Assembly (NCBI GenBank): GCA_036245805.1
Contig: BTRK01000004.1
Location: 7,812,001 to 7,876,000 of the forward strand
Direction: 5' to 3'
Length of the DNA: 64,000 bases
Origin: Pristionchus mayeri
Taxonomy: Eukaryota > Nematoda > Chromadorea > Rhabditida > Neodiplogasteridae
The position numbers were made by a program, and so were the translations under genes. Of this stretch, positions 48,601 to 61,344 are shown one piece after another; position 1 is the first letter of the stretch; every line of letters starts with the position of its first letter. The notes below the pieces were generated by a model. That model was not told where the DNA came from and did not search any database. It worked only from the letters and a program-made list of their open reading frames with translations.

Positions 48601-51540
48601 TGGCTAAGATAACCGCTTCTCAACCCTTCTCAGCCTTTTGGCTAACATAACCGCTTCTCAACCCTTCTCAGCCTTTTGGCTGAGATAACCGCTTCTCAAA
48701 TCTTCTCGGCCTTTTGGCTGAGATAACCGTTCTCAAATCTTCTCAGCCTTTTGGCTGAGATAACCGCTTCTCAAATCTTCTCGGCCTTTTGGCTGAGATA
48801 ACCGTTCTCAAATCTTCTCAGCCTTTTGGCTAAGATAACCTCTTTTCAAATCTTATCTGCCTTTTGGCTAAGATAACCTCTTTTCAAATCTTCTCGGCCT
48901 TTTGGCTAAGATAACCGCTTCTCAAATCTTCTCGGCCTTTTGGCTAAGATAACCGCTTCTTAACCCTTCTCAGCCTTTTGGCTAAGATAACCGCTTCTCA
49001 AATCTTATCTGCCTTTTGGCTAAGATAACCTCTTTTCAAATCTTCTCGGCCTTTTGGCTAAGATAACCGCTTCTCAAATCTTCTCGGCCTTTTGGCTAAG
49101 ATAACCGCTTCTGAATCCTTCTCGACCTTTTGGCTAAGATAACCGCTTCTCAAATCTTCTCGGCCTTTTGGCTAAGATAACCGCTTCTCAACCCTTCTCA
49201 GCCTTTTGGCTAAGATAACCGCTTCTTAACCCTTCTCAGCCTTTTGGCTAAGATAACCGCTTCTCAAATCTTATCTGCCTTTTGGCTAAGATAACCTCTT
49301 TTCAAATCTTCTCGGCCTTTTGGCTAAGATAACCGCTTCTCAAATCTTCTCGGCCTTTTGGCTAAGATAACCGCTTCTGAATCCTTCTCGACCTTTTGGC
49401 TAAGATAACCGCTTCTCAACCCTTCTCAGCCTTTTGGCTAAGATAACGGCTTCTCAACCCTTCTCGGCCTTTTGGCTAAGATAACCTCTTTTCAAATCTT
49501 CTCGGCCTTTTGGCTAAGATAACCGCTTCTCAACCCTTCTCGGCCTTTTGGCTGAGATAACCGCTTCTCAAATCTTCTCGGCCTTTTGGCTAAGATAACC
49601 GCTTCTCAAATCTTCTCGGCCTTTTGGCTAAGATAACCGCTTCTGAATCCTTCTCGACCTTTTGGCTGAGATAACCGCTTCTCAAATGTTCTCGGCCTTT
49701 TGGCTAAGATAACCGCTTCTCAACCCTTCTCGGCCTTTTGGCTAAGATAACCGCTTCTCAAATCTTCTCGGCCTTTTGGCTAAGATAACCGCATCTCAAA
49801 TCTTCTCGGCCTTTTGGCTAAGATAACCGCTACTCAATCCTTCTCGGCCTTTTGGCTAAGATAACCGCTTCTCAAATCTTCTCGGCCTTTTGGCTAAGAT
49901 AACCGCTTCTCAAATCTTATCTGCCTTTTGGCTAAGATAACCGCTTCTCAAATCTTCTCGGCCTTTTGGCTAAGATAACCGCTTCTCAACCCTTCTCGGC
50001 CTTTTGGCTAAGATAACCGCTTCTCAAATCTTATCTGCCTTTTGGCTAAGATAACCTCTTTTCAAATCTTCTCGGCCTTTTGGCTAAGATAACCGCTTCT
50101 CAAATCTTCTCGGCCTTTTGGCTAAGATAACCGCTTCTCAACACTTCTCGGCCTTTTGGCTAAGATAACCGCTTCTCAACACTTCTCGGCCTTTTGGCTG
50201 AGATAACCTCTCCTCAACCCTTCTCGGCCTTTTGGCTGAGATAACCGCTTCTCAAATCTTCTCGGCCTTTTGGCTGAGATAACCGTTCTCAAATCTTCTC
50301 AGCCTTTTGGCTAAGATAACCTCTTTTCAAATCTTCTCGGCCTTTTGGCTAAGATAACCGCTTCTCAAATCTTCTCGGCCTTTTGGCTAAGATAACCGCT
50401 TCTCAACACTTCTCGGCCTTTTGGCTGAGATAACCGCTTCTCAAATCTTCTCGGCCTTTTGGCTAAGATAACCGCTTCTCAACACTTCTCGACCTTTTGG
50501 CTAAGATAACCGCTTCTCAAATCTTCTCGGCCTTTTGGCTAAGATAACCGCTTCTCAACACTTCTCGGCCTTTTGGCTGAGATAACCGCTTCTCAAATCT
50601 TCTCGGCCTTTTGGCTAAGATAACCGCTTCTCAACCCTTCTCAGCCTTTTGGCTAACATAACCGCTTCTCAACCCTTCTCAGCCTTTTGGCTAAGATAAC
50701 CGCTTCTCAAATCTTCTCGGCCTTTTGGCTAAGATAACCGCTTCTCAACCCTTCTCAGCCTTTTGGCTAACATAACCGCTTCTCAACCCTTCTCAGCCTT
50801 TTGGCTAAGATAACCGCTTCTCAACACTTCTCGGCCTTTTGGCTAAGATAACCGCTTCTCAACACTTCTCGGCCTTTTGGCTGAGATAACCGCTTCTCAA
50901 ATCTTCTCGGCCTTTTGGCTGAGATAACCGCTTCTCAAATCTTCTCGGCCTTTTGGCTAAGATAACCTCTTCTCAACCCTTCTCGGCCTTTTGGCTAAGA
51001 TAACCGCTTCTCAAATCTTCTCGGCCTTTTGGCTAAGATAACCGCTTCTCAAATCTTCTCGGCCTTTTGGCTAAGATAACCTCTTCTCAAATCTTCTCGG
51101 CCTTTTGGCTAAGATAACCGCTTCTCAACACTTCTCGGCCTTTTGGCTGAGATAACCGCTTCTCAAATCTTCTCGGCCTTTTGGCTAAGATAACCGCTTC
51201 TCTACCCTTCTCAGCCTTTTGGCTAAGATAACTGCTTCTCAACACTTCTCGGCCTTTTGGCTGAGATAACCGCTTCTCAAATCTTCTCGGCCTTTTGGCT
51301 GAGATAACCGCTTCTCAAATCTTCTCGGCCTTTTGGCTAAGATAACCTCTTCTCAAATCTTCTCGGCCTTTTGGCTAAGATAACCGCTTCTCAACACTTC
51401 TCGGCCTTTTGGCTAAGATAACCGCTTCTCAACACTTCTCGGCCTTTTGGCTGAGATAACCGCTTCTCAAATCTTCTCGGCCTTTTGGCTAAGATAACCG
51501 CTTCTCAACCCTTCTCAGCCTTTTGGCTAAGATAACCGCT
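42651..51540 (+). repeat. Zone E: CAACAC-rich domain with GCTAACAT junctions
   Basis: CAACACTTCTCGGCC monomers become frequent here, often alternating with AAATC monomers. A GGCTAACATAACC junction (G-to-C in AAGAT) is private to this zone, with TAACAT starting at 43061, 45985, 48643, 50654 and 50768. GATGACC junctions occur near 46,140, 47,014 and 47,811. Eight of the 22 37-bp units fall between 45,158 and 50,282. AAATGTTC monomers first appear near 46,803 and TTCTTAACCC near 48,960. Part of the left side (from about 43,170) resembles 37,440-37,900 at 5,733 bp. Confidence 0.75.
46956..48610 (+). repeat. 21-monomer (797-bp) tandem higher-order repeat, 2.1 copies
   Basis: Bases 46,956-47,813 match 47,753-48,610. 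Landmarks pair at 797 bp: GATGACC with CAACTC, TTATCTGCC twice, CTCTTTTC, two CAACAC monomers, CTCTCCTC, the 37-bp unit (47,474/48,271) and CAACACTTCTCGACC. Partial versions of the same monomer order recur near 49,900-50,600, 52,900-53,330, 54,800-55,230 and 61,300-61,620, so it seeded the right side of the array. Confidence 0.82.
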
Positions 51541-52573
51541 TCTCAACTCTTCTCAGCCTTTTGCCTAAGATAACCGCTTCCCAAATCTTCTCGGCCTTTT
51601 GGCTAAGATAACCGCTTCTCAAATCTTATCTGCCTTTTGGCTAAGATAACCGCTTCTCAAATCTTCTCGGCCTTTTGGCTGAGATAACCTCTCCTCAACC
51701 CTTCTCGGCCTTTTGGCTAAGATAACGGCTTCTCAACCCTTCTCGGCCTTTTGGCTAAGATAACCTCTTTTCAAATCTTCTCGGCCTTTTGGCTAAGATA
51801 ACCGCTTCTCAACCCTTCTCGGCCTTTTGGCTGAGATAACCGCTTCTCAAATCTTCTCGGCCTTTTCGCTAAGATAACCGCTTCTCAAATCTTCTCGGCC
51901 TTTTGGCTAAGATAACCGCTTCTGAATCCTTCTCGACCTTTTGGCTGAGATAACCGCTTCTCAAATGTTCTCGGCCTTTTGGCTAAGATAACCGCTTCTC
52001 AACCCTTCTCGGCCTTTTGGCTAAGATAACCTCTTTTCAAATCTTCTCGGCCTTTTGGCTAAGATAACCGCTTCTCAAATTTTCTCGGCCTTTTGGCTAA
52101 GATAACCGCTTCTCAAATCTTCTCGGCCTTTTGGCTAAGATAACCGCTACTCAATCCTTCTCGGCCTTTTGGCTGAGATAACCGCTTCTCAAATCTTCTC
52201 GGCCTTTTGGCTAAGATAACCGCTTCTCAACCCTTCTCAGCCTTTTGGCTAAGATAACCGCTTCTTAACCCTTCTCAGCCTTTTGGCTAAGATAACCGCT
52301 TCTCAAATCTTATCTGCCTTTTGGCTAAGATAACCTCTTTTCAAATCTTCTCGGCCTTTTGGCTAAGATAACCGCTTCTCAAATCTTCTCGGCCTTTTGG
52401 CTAAGATAACCGCTTCTGAATCCTTCTCGACCTTTTGGCTAAGATAACCGCTTCTCAACCCTTCTCAGCCTTTTGGCTAAGATAACGGCTTCTCAACCCT
52501 TCTCGGCCTTTTGGCTAAGATAACCTCTTTTCAAATCTTCTCGGCCTTTTGGCTAAGATAACCGCTTCTCAAC

Positions 52574-54052
52574 CCTTCTCGGCCTTTTGGCTAAGATAAC
52601 CGCTTCTCAAATCTTCTCGGCCTTTTGGCTAAGATAACCGCTTCTGAATCCTTCTCGACCTTTTGGCTGAGATAACCGCTTCTCAAATGTTCTCGGCCTT
52701 TTGGCTAAGATAACCGCTTCTCAAATGTTCTCGGCCTTTTGGCTAAGATAACCGCTTCTCAACCCTTCTCGGCCTTTTGGCTAAGATAACCGCTTCTCAA
52801 ATCTTCTCGGCCTTTTGGCTAAGATAACCGCTACTCAATCCTTCTCGGCCTTTTGGCTGAGATAACCGCTTCTCAAATCTTCTCGGCCTTTTGGCTAAGA
52901 TGACCGCTTCTCAACCCTTCTCAGCCTTTTGGCTAAGATAACCGCTTCTCAACCCTTCTCGGCCTTTTGGCTAAGATAACCGCTTCTCAAATCTTATCTG
53001 CCTTTTGGCTAAGATAACCGCTTCTCAAATCTTCTCGGCCTTTTGGCTAAGATAACCGCTTCTCAACCCTTCTCGGCCTTTTGGCTAAGATAACCGCTTC
53101 TCAAATCTTATCTGCCTTTTGGCTAAGATAACCTCTTTTCAAATCTTCTCGGCCTTTTGGCTAAGATAACCGCTTCTCAAATCTTCTCGGCCTTTTGGCT
53201 AAGATAACCGCTTCTCAACACTTCTCGGCCTTTTGGCTAAGATAACCGCTTCTCAACACTTCTCGGCCTTTTGGCTGAGATAACCTCTCCTCAACCCTTC
53301 TCGGCCTTTTGGCTGAGATAACCGCTTCTCAAATCTTATCTGCCTTTTGGCTAAGATAACCTCTTTTCAAATCTTCTCAGCCTTTTGCCTAAGATAACCG
53401 CTTCCCAAATCTTCTCGGCCTTTTGGCTAAGATAACCGCTTCTCAAATCTTATCTGCCTTTTGGCTAAGATAACCGCTTCTCAAATCTTCTCGGCCTTTT
53501 GGCTGAGATAACCTCTCCTCAACCCTTCTCGGCCTTTTGGCTGAGATAACCGCTTCTCAAATCTTCTCGGCCTTTTGGCTGAGATAACCGCTTCTCAACC
53601 CTTCTCAGCCTTTTGGCTAAGATAACCGCTTCTCAACCCTTCTCGGCCTTTTGGCTAAGATAACCTCTTTTCAAATCTTCTCGGCCTTTTGGCTAAGATA
53701 ACCGCTTCTCAAATTTTCTCGGCCTTTTGGCTAAGATAACCGCTTCTCAACCCTTCTCGGCCTTTTGGCTGAGATAACCGCTTCTCAAATCTTCTCGGCC
53801 TTTTGGCTAAGATAACCGCTACTCAATCCTCCTCGGCCTTTTGGCTGAGATAACCGCTTCTCAAATCTTCTCGGCCTTTTGGCTAAGATAACCGCTTCTC
53901 AACCCTTCTCAGCCTTTTGGCTAAGATAACCGCTTCTTAACCCTTCTCAGCCTTTTGGCTAAGATAACCGCTTCTCAAATCTTATCTGCCTTTTGGCTAA
54001 GATAACCTCTTTTCAAATCTTCTCGGCCTTTTGGCTAAGATAACCGCTTCTC
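52574..54052 (+). repeat. 1.48-kb segmental duplication, upstream copy (50-monomer offset)
   Basis: This segment matches 54,474-55,952 at 1,900 bp. Shared landmarks are doubled AAATGTTC monomers, GATGACC (52,899/54,799), two CAACAC monomers, CTCTCCTC, GCCTAAG plus TTCCC (53,379/55,279), AAATTTTC, CTCCTCGG and TTCTTAACCC. This copy has the consensus state at the four positions where the downstream copy differs. Confidence 0.85.
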
Positions 54053-54473
54053 AACCCTTCTCGGCCTTTTGGCTGAGATAACCGCTTCTCAAATCTTCTC
54101 GGCCTTTTGGCTAAGATAACCGCTTCTCAAATCTTCTCGGCCTTTTGGCTAAGATAACCGCTTCTGAATCCTTCTCGACCTTTTGGCTGAGATAACCGCT
54201 TCTCAAATGTTCTCGGCCTTTTGGCTAAGATAACCGCTTCTCAACCCTTCTCGGCCTTTTGGCTAAGATAACCGCTTCTCAAATCTTCTCGGCCTTTTGG
54301 CTAAGATAACCGCATCTCAAATCTTCTCGGCCTTTTGGCTAAGATAACCGCTACTCAATCCTTCTCGGCCTTTTGGCTGAGATAACCGCTTCTCAAATCT
54401 TCTCGGCCTTTTGGCTAAGATAACCGCTTCTCAACCCTTCTCGGCCTTTTGGCTGAGATAACCGCTTCTCAAA

Positions 54474-55952
54474 TCTTCTCGGCCTTTTGGCTAAGATAAC
54501 CGCTTCTCAAATCTTCTCGGCCTTTTGGCTAAGATAACCGCTTCTGAATCCTTCTCGACCTTTTGGCTGAGATAACCGCTTCTCAAATGTTCTCGGCCTT
54601 TTGGCTAAGATAACCGCTTCTCAAATGTTCTCGGCCTTTTGGCTAAGATAACCGCTTCTCAACCCTTCTCGGCCTTTTGGCTAAGATAACCGCTTCTCAA
54701 ATCTTCTCGGCCTTTTGGCTAAGATAACCGCTACTCAATCCTTCTCGGCCTTTTGGCTGAGATAACCGCTTCTCAAATCTTCTCGGCCTTTTGGCTAAGA
54801 TGACCGCTTCTCAACCCTTCTCAGCCTTTTGGCTAAGATAACCGCTTCTCAACCCTTCTCGGCCTTTTGGCTAAGATAACCGCTTCTCAAATCTTATCTG
54901 CCTTTTGGCTAAGATAACCGCTTCTCAAATCTTCTCGGCCTTTTGGCTAAGATAACCGCTTCTCAACCCTTCTCGGCCTTTTGGCTAAGATAACCGCTTC
55001 TCAAATCTTATCTGCCTTTTGGCTAAGATAACCTCTTTTCAAATCTTCTCGGCCTTTTGGCTAAGATAACCGCTTCTCAAATCTTCTCGGCCTTTTGGCT
55101 AAGATAACCGCTTCTCAACACTTCTCGGCCTTTTGGCTAAGATAACCGCTTCTCAACACTTCTCGGCCCTTTGGCTGAGATAACCTCTCCTCAACCCTTC
55201 TCGGCCTTTTGGCTGAGATAACCGCTTCTCAAATCTTATCTGCCTTTTGGCTAAGAGAACCTCTTTTCAAATCTTCTCAGCCTTTTGCCTAAGATAACCG
55301 CTTCCCAAATCTTCTCGGCCTTTTGGCTGAGATAACCGCTTCTCAAATCTTATCTGCCTTTTGGCTAAGATAACCGCTTCTCAAATCTTCTCGGCATTTT
55401 GGCTGAGATAACCTCTCCTCAACCCTTCTCGGCCTTTTGGCTGAGATAACCGCTTCTCAAATCTTCTCGGCCTTTTGGCTGAGATAACCGCTTCTCAACC
55501 CTTCTCAGCCTTTTGGCTAAGATAACCGCTTCTCAACCCTTCTCGGCCTTTTGGCTAAGATAACCTCTTTTCAAATCTTCTCGGCCTTTTGGCTAAGATA
55601 ACCGCTTCTCAAATTTTCTCGGCCTTTTGGCTAAGATAACCGCTTCTCAACCCTTCTCGGCCTTTTGGCTGAGATAACCGCTTCTCAAATCTTCTCGGCC
55701 TTTTGGCTAAGATAACCGCTACTCAATCCTCCTCGGCCTTTTGGCTGAGATAACCGCTTCTCAAATCTTCTCGGCCTTTTGGCTAAGATAACCGCTTCTC
55801 AACCCTTCTCAGCCTTTTGGCTAAGATAACCGCTTCTTAACCCTTCTCAGCCTTTTGGCTAAGATAACCGCTTCTCAAATCTTATCTGCCTTTTGGCTAA
55901 GATAACCTCTTTTCAAATCTTCTCGGCCTTTTGGCTAAGATAACCGCTTCTC
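54474..55952 (+). repeat. 1.48-kb segmental duplication, downstream copy with four point changes
   Basis: Relative to 52,574-54,052 it differs at 55,169 (T to C, GGCCCTTTGG), 55,257 (T to G, AGAGAACC), 55,329 (A to G) and 55,396 (C to A, CGGCATTTT). The first and last are shared with the third copy near 61.3-62.3 kb; the middle two are private. Confidence 0.85.
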
Positions 55953-56102
55953 AAATCTTCTCGGCCTTTTGGCTAAGATAACCGCTTCTGAATCCTTCTC
56001 GACCTTTTGGCTAAGATAACCGCTTCTCAACCCTTCTCAGCCTTTTGGCTAAGATAACGGCTTCTCAACCCTTCTCGGCCTTTTGGCTAAGATAACCTCT
56101 TT

Positions 56103-57624
56103 TCAAATCTTCTCGGCCTTTTGGCTAAGATAACCGCTTCTCAACCCTTCTCGGCCTTTTGGCTGAGATAACCGCTTCTCAAATCTTCTCGGCCTTTTGG
56201 CTAAGATAACCGCTTCTCAAATCTTCTCGGCCTTTTGGCTAAGATAACCGCTTCTCAACCCTTCTCGGCCTTTTGGCTAAGATAACCGCTTCTCAAATCT
56301 TCTCGGCCTTTTGGCTAAGATAACCGCATCTCAAATCTTCTCGGCCTTTTGGCTAAGATAACCGCTTCTCAACCCTTCTCGGCCTTTTGGCTAAGATAAC
56401 CGCTTCTCAAATCTTCTCGGCCTTTTGGCTAAGATAACCGCATCTCAAATCTTCTCGGCCTTTTGGCTAAGATAACCGCATCTCAAATCTTCTCGGCCTT
56501 TTGGCTAAGATAACCGCATCTCAAATGTTCTCGGCCTTTTGGCTAAGATAACCGCTTCTCAACCCTTCTCGGCCTTTTGGCTAAGATAACCGCTTCTGAA
56601 TCCTTCTCGACCTTTTGGCTAAGATAACCGCTTCTCAACCCTTCTCAGCCTTTTGGCTAAGATAACGGCTTCTCAACCCTTCTCGGCCTTTTGGCTAAGA
56701 TAACCTCTTTTCAAATCTTCTCGGCCTTTTGGCTAAGATAACCGCTTCTCAACCCTTCTCGGCCTTTTGGCTGAGATAACCGCTTCTCAAATCTTCTCGG
56801 CCTTTTGGCTAAGATAACCGCTTCTCAAATCTTCTCGGCCTTTTGGCTAAGATAACCGCTTCTGAATCCTTCTCGACCTTTTGGCTGAGATAACCGCTTC
56901 TCAAATGTTCTCGGCCTTTTGGCTAAGATAACCGCTTCTCAACCCTTCTCGGCCTTTTGGCTAAGATAACCGCTTCTCAAATCTTCTCGGCCTTTTGGCT
57001 AAGATAACCGCATCTCAAATCTTCTCGGCCTTTTGGCTAAGATAACCGCTACTCAATCCTTCTCGGCCTTTTGGCTGAGATAACCGCTTCTCAAATCTTC
57101 TCGGCCTTTTGGCTAAGATAACCGCTTCTCAACCCTTCTCGGCCTTTTGGCTGAGATATCCGCTTCTCAAATCTTCTCGGCCTTTTGGCTAAGATAACCG
57201 CTTCTCAAATCTTCTCGGCCTTTTGGCTGAGATAACCTCTCCTCAACCCTTCTCGGCCTTTTGGCTGAGATAACCGCTTCTCAAATCTTCTCGGCCTTTT
57301 GGCTGAGATAACCGCTTCTCAACCCTTCTCAGCCTTTTGGCTAAGATAACCGCTTCTCAACCCTTCTCGGCCTTTTGGCTAAGATAACCTCTTTTCAAAT
57401 CTTCTCGGCCTTTTGGCTAAGATAACCGCTTCTCAAATTTTCTCGGCCTTTTGGCTAAGATAACCGCTTCTCAACCCTTCTCGGCCTTTTGGCTGAGATA
57501 ACCGCTTCTCAAATCTTCTCAGCCTTTTGGCTAAGATAACCGCTACTCAATCCTCCTCGGCCTTTTGGCTGAGATAACCGCTTCTCAAATCTTCTCGGCC
57601 TTTTGGCTAAGATAACCGCTTCTC
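56103..57624 (+). repeat. 1.52-kb segmental duplication, upstream copy (45-monomer offset)
   Basis: This segment matches 57,813-59,334 at 1,710 bp. The only difference I found is A at 57,521 (AGCC) against G at 59,231. Shared landmarks are three GCATCTC monomers ending in GCATCTCAAATGTTC (about 56,515), GAATCC/CGACC, ACGGCTTCTC, CTGAGATATCC, AAATTTTC and CTCCTCGG. Confidence 0.87.
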
Positions 57625-57812
57625 AAATGTTCTCGGCCTTTTGGCTAAGATAACCGCTTCTCAACCCTTCTCGGCCTTTTGGCTAAGATAACCGCTTCTC
57701 AAATCTTCTCGGCCTTTTGGCTAAGATAACCGCATCTCAAATCTTCTCGGCCTTTTGGCTAAGATAACCGCTACTCAATCCTTCTCGGCCTTTTGGCTGA
57801 GATAACCGCTTC

Positions 57813-59334
57813 TCAAATCTTCTCGGCCTTTTGGCTAAGATAACCGCTTCTCAACCCTTCTCGGCCTTTTGGCTGAGATAACCGCTTCTCAAATCTTCTC
57901 GGCCTTTTGGCTAAGATAACCGCTTCTCAAATCTTCTCGGCCTTTTGGCTAAGATAACCGCTTCTCAACCCTTCTCGGCCTTTTGGCTAAGATAACCGCT
58001 TCTCAAATCTTCTCGGCCTTTTGGCTAAGATAACCGCATCTCAAATCTTCTCGGCCTTTTGGCTAAGATAACCGCTTCTCAACCCTTCTCGGCCTTTTGG
58101 CTAAGATAACCGCTTCTCAAATCTTCTCGGCCTTTTGGCTAAGATAACCGCATCTCAAATCTTCTCGGCCTTTTGGCTAAGATAACCGCATCTCAAATCT
58201 TCTCGGCCTTTTGGCTAAGATAACCGCATCTCAAATGTTCTCGGCCTTTTGGCTAAGATAACCGCTTCTCAACCCTTCTCGGCCTTTTGGCTAAGATAAC
58301 CGCTTCTGAATCCTTCTCGACCTTTTGGCTAAGATAACCGCTTCTCAACCCTTCTCAGCCTTTTGGCTAAGATAACGGCTTCTCAACCCTTCTCGGCCTT
58401 TTGGCTAAGATAACCTCTTTTCAAATCTTCTCGGCCTTTTGGCTAAGATAACCGCTTCTCAACCCTTCTCGGCCTTTTGGCTGAGATAACCGCTTCTCAA
58501 ATCTTCTCGGCCTTTTGGCTAAGATAACCGCTTCTCAAATCTTCTCGGCCTTTTGGCTAAGATAACCGCTTCTGAATCCTTCTCGACCTTTTGGCTGAGA
58601 TAACCGCTTCTCAAATGTTCTCGGCCTTTTGGCTAAGATAACCGCTTCTCAACCCTTCTCGGCCTTTTGGCTAAGATAACCGCTTCTCAAATCTTCTCGG
58701 CCTTTTGGCTAAGATAACCGCATCTCAAATCTTCTCGGCCTTTTGGCTAAGATAACCGCTACTCAATCCTTCTCGGCCTTTTGGCTGAGATAACCGCTTC
58801 TCAAATCTTCTCGGCCTTTTGGCTAAGATAACCGCTTCTCAACCCTTCTCGGCCTTTTGGCTGAGATATCCGCTTCTCAAATCTTCTCGGCCTTTTGGCT
58901 AAGATAACCGCTTCTCAAATCTTCTCGGCCTTTTGGCTGAGATAACCTCTCCTCAACCCTTCTCGGCCTTTTGGCTGAGATAACCGCTTCTCAAATCTTC
59001 TCGGCCTTTTGGCTGAGATAACCGCTTCTCAACCCTTCTCAGCCTTTTGGCTAAGATAACCGCTTCTCAACCCTTCTCGGCCTTTTGGCTAAGATAACCT
59101 CTTTTCAAATCTTCTCGGCCTTTTGGCTAAGATAACCGCTTCTCAAATTTTCTCGGCCTTTTGGCTAAGATAACCGCTTCTCAACCCTTCTCGGCCTTTT
59201 GGCTGAGATAACCGCTTCTCAAATCTTCTCGGCCTTTTGGCTAAGATAACCGCTACTCAATCCTCCTCGGCCTTTTGGCTGAGATAACCGCTTCTCAAAT
59301 CTTCTCGGCCTTTTGGCTAAGATAACCGCTTCTC
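57813..59334 (+). repeat. 1.52-kb segmental duplication, downstream copy
   Basis: This is the counterpart of 56,103-57,624, with the triple GCATCTC run ending near 58,230 and CTGAGATATCC near 58,865. It diverges after 59,334, where it continues AACCC and the upstream copy AAATGTTC. Confidence 0.87.
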
Positions 59335-60444
59335 AACCCTTCTCAGCCTTTTGGCTAAGATAACCGCTTCTTAACCCTTCTCAGCCTTTTGGCTAAGATA
59401 ACCGCTTCTCAAATCTTATCTGCCTTTTGGCTAAGATAACCTCTTTTCAAATCTTCTCGGCCTTTTGGCTAAGATAACCGCTTCTCAAATCTTCTCGGCC
59501 TTTTGGCTAAGATAACCGCTTCTCAAATCTTCTCGGCCTTTTGGCTAAGATAACCGCTTCTGAATCCTTCTCGACCTTTTGGCTGAGATAACCGCTTCTC
59601 AAATGTTCTCGGCCTTTTGGCTAAGATAACCGCTTCTCAACCCTTCTCGGCCTTTTGGCTAAGATAACCGCTTCTCAAATCTTCTCGGCCTTTTGGCTAA
59701 GATAACCGCATCTCAAATCTTCTCGGCCTTTTGGCTAAGATAACCGCTACTCAATCCTTCTCGGCCTTTTGGCTGAGATAACCGCTTCTCAAATCTTCTC
59801 GGCCTTTTGGCTAAGATAACCGCTTCTCAACCCTTCTCGGCCTTTTGGCTGAGATAACCGCTTCTCAAATCTTCTCGGCCTTTTGGCTAAGATAACCGCT
59901 TCTCAAATCTTCTCGGCCTTTTGGCTAAGATAACCGCTTCTGAATCCTTCTCGACCTTTTGGCTGAGATATCCGCTTCTCAAATGTTCTCGGCCTTTTGG
60001 CTAAGATAACCGCTTCTCAAATGTTCTCGGCCTTTTGGCTAAGATAACCGCTTCTCAACCCTTCTCGGCCTTTTGGCTAAGATAACCGCTTCTCAACCCT
60101 TCTCGGCCTTTTGGCTGAGATATCCGCTTCTCAAATCTTCTCGGCCTTTTGGCTAAGATAACCGCTTCTCAAATCTTCTCGGCCTTTTGGCTGAGATAAC
60201 CTCTCCTCAACCCTTCTCGGCCTTTTGGCTGAGATAACCGCTTCTCAAATCTTCTCGGCCTTTTGGCTAAGATAACCGCTTCTCAACCCTTCTCAGCCTT
60301 TTGGCTAAGATAACCGCTTCTTAACCCTTCTCAGCCTTTTGGCTAAGATAACCGCTTCTCAAATCTTATCTGCCTTTTGGCTAAGATAACCTCTTTTCAA
60401 ATCTTCTCGGCCTTTTGGCTAAGATAACCGCTTCTCAACCCTTC

Positions 60445-61344
60445 TCGGCCTTTTGGCTAAGATAACCGCTTCTCAAATCTTCTCGGCCTTTTGGCTAAGA
60501 TAACCGCTTCTCAAATCTTCTCGGCCTTTTGGCTAAGATAACCGCTTCTGAATCCTTCTCGACCTTTTGGCTGAGATAACCGCTTCTCAAATGTTCTCGG
60601 CCTTTTGGCTAAGATAACCGCTTCTCAACCCTTCTCGGCCTTTTGGCTAAGATAACCGCTTCTCAAATCTTCTCGGCCTTTTGGCTAAGATAACCGCATC
60701 TCAAATCTTCTCGGCCTTTTGGCTAAGATAACCGCTACTCAATCCTTCTCGGCCTTTTGGCTGAGATAACCGCTTCTCAAATCTTCTCGGCCTTTTGGCT
60801 AAGATAACCGCTTCTCAACCCTTCTCGGCCTTTTGGCTGAGATAACCGCTTCTCAAATCTTCTCGGCCTTTTGGCTAAGATAACCGCTTCTCAAATCTTC
60901 TCGGCCTTTTGGCTAAGATAACCGCTTCTCAAATCTTCTCGGCCTTTTGGCTAAGATAACCGCTTCTGAATCCTTCTCGACCTTTTGGCTGAGATAACCG
61001 CTTCTCAAATGTTCTCGGCCTTTTGGCTAAGATAACCGCTTCTCAACCCTTCTCGGCCTTTTGGCTAAGATAACCGCTTCTCAAATCTTCTCGGCCTTTT
61101 GGCTAAGATAACCGCATCTCAAATCTTCTCGGCCTTTTGGCTAAGATAACCGCTACTCAATCCTTCTCGGCCTTTTGGCTGAGATAACCGCTTCTCAAAT
61201 CTTCTCGGCCTTTTGGCTAAGATAACCGCTTCTCAACCCTTCTCGGCCTTTTGGCTGAGATATCCGCTTCTCAAATCTTCTCGGCCTTTTGGCTAAGATA
61301 ACCGCTTCTCAAATCTTCTCGGCCTTTTGGCTAAGATAACCGCT
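60445..61344 (+). repeat. 11-monomer (418-bp) tandem higher-order repeat, about 2 copies
   Basis: The order GAATCC/CGACC, AAATGTTC, AACCC, AAATC, GCATCTC, GCTACTC, AAATC, AACCC with CTGAG recurs with GAATCC at 60,550 and 60,968. A related copy begins near 59,562, and another partial near 59,942 (380 bp, ten monomers). The second copy has one change to GATATCC near 61,263. Edges are approximate because the flanking AAATC monomers are uninformative. Confidence 0.75.

Larger units (their letters stand above)
12650..50318 (+). repeat. 22 copies of a 37-bp monomer (ACCGTTCTC, one base lost)
   Basis: These units begin ACCGTTCTC instead of ACCGCTTCTC. Starts: 12650, 16254, 16367, 17430, 24155, 28790, 31145, 33044, 35399, 36348, 39881, 40792, 41703, 42120, 42613, 45158, 45613, 47474, 48271, 48726, 48801, 50282. 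Every one continues CAAATCTTCTCAGCC and is preceded by a GCTGA core (GCTGAAATA only at 12,650), so one deletion on one haplotype was multiplied. Each start fits the running register exactly. None occurs before 12,650 or after 50,318. They are the best landmarks for aligning block duplications. Confidence 0.93.
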
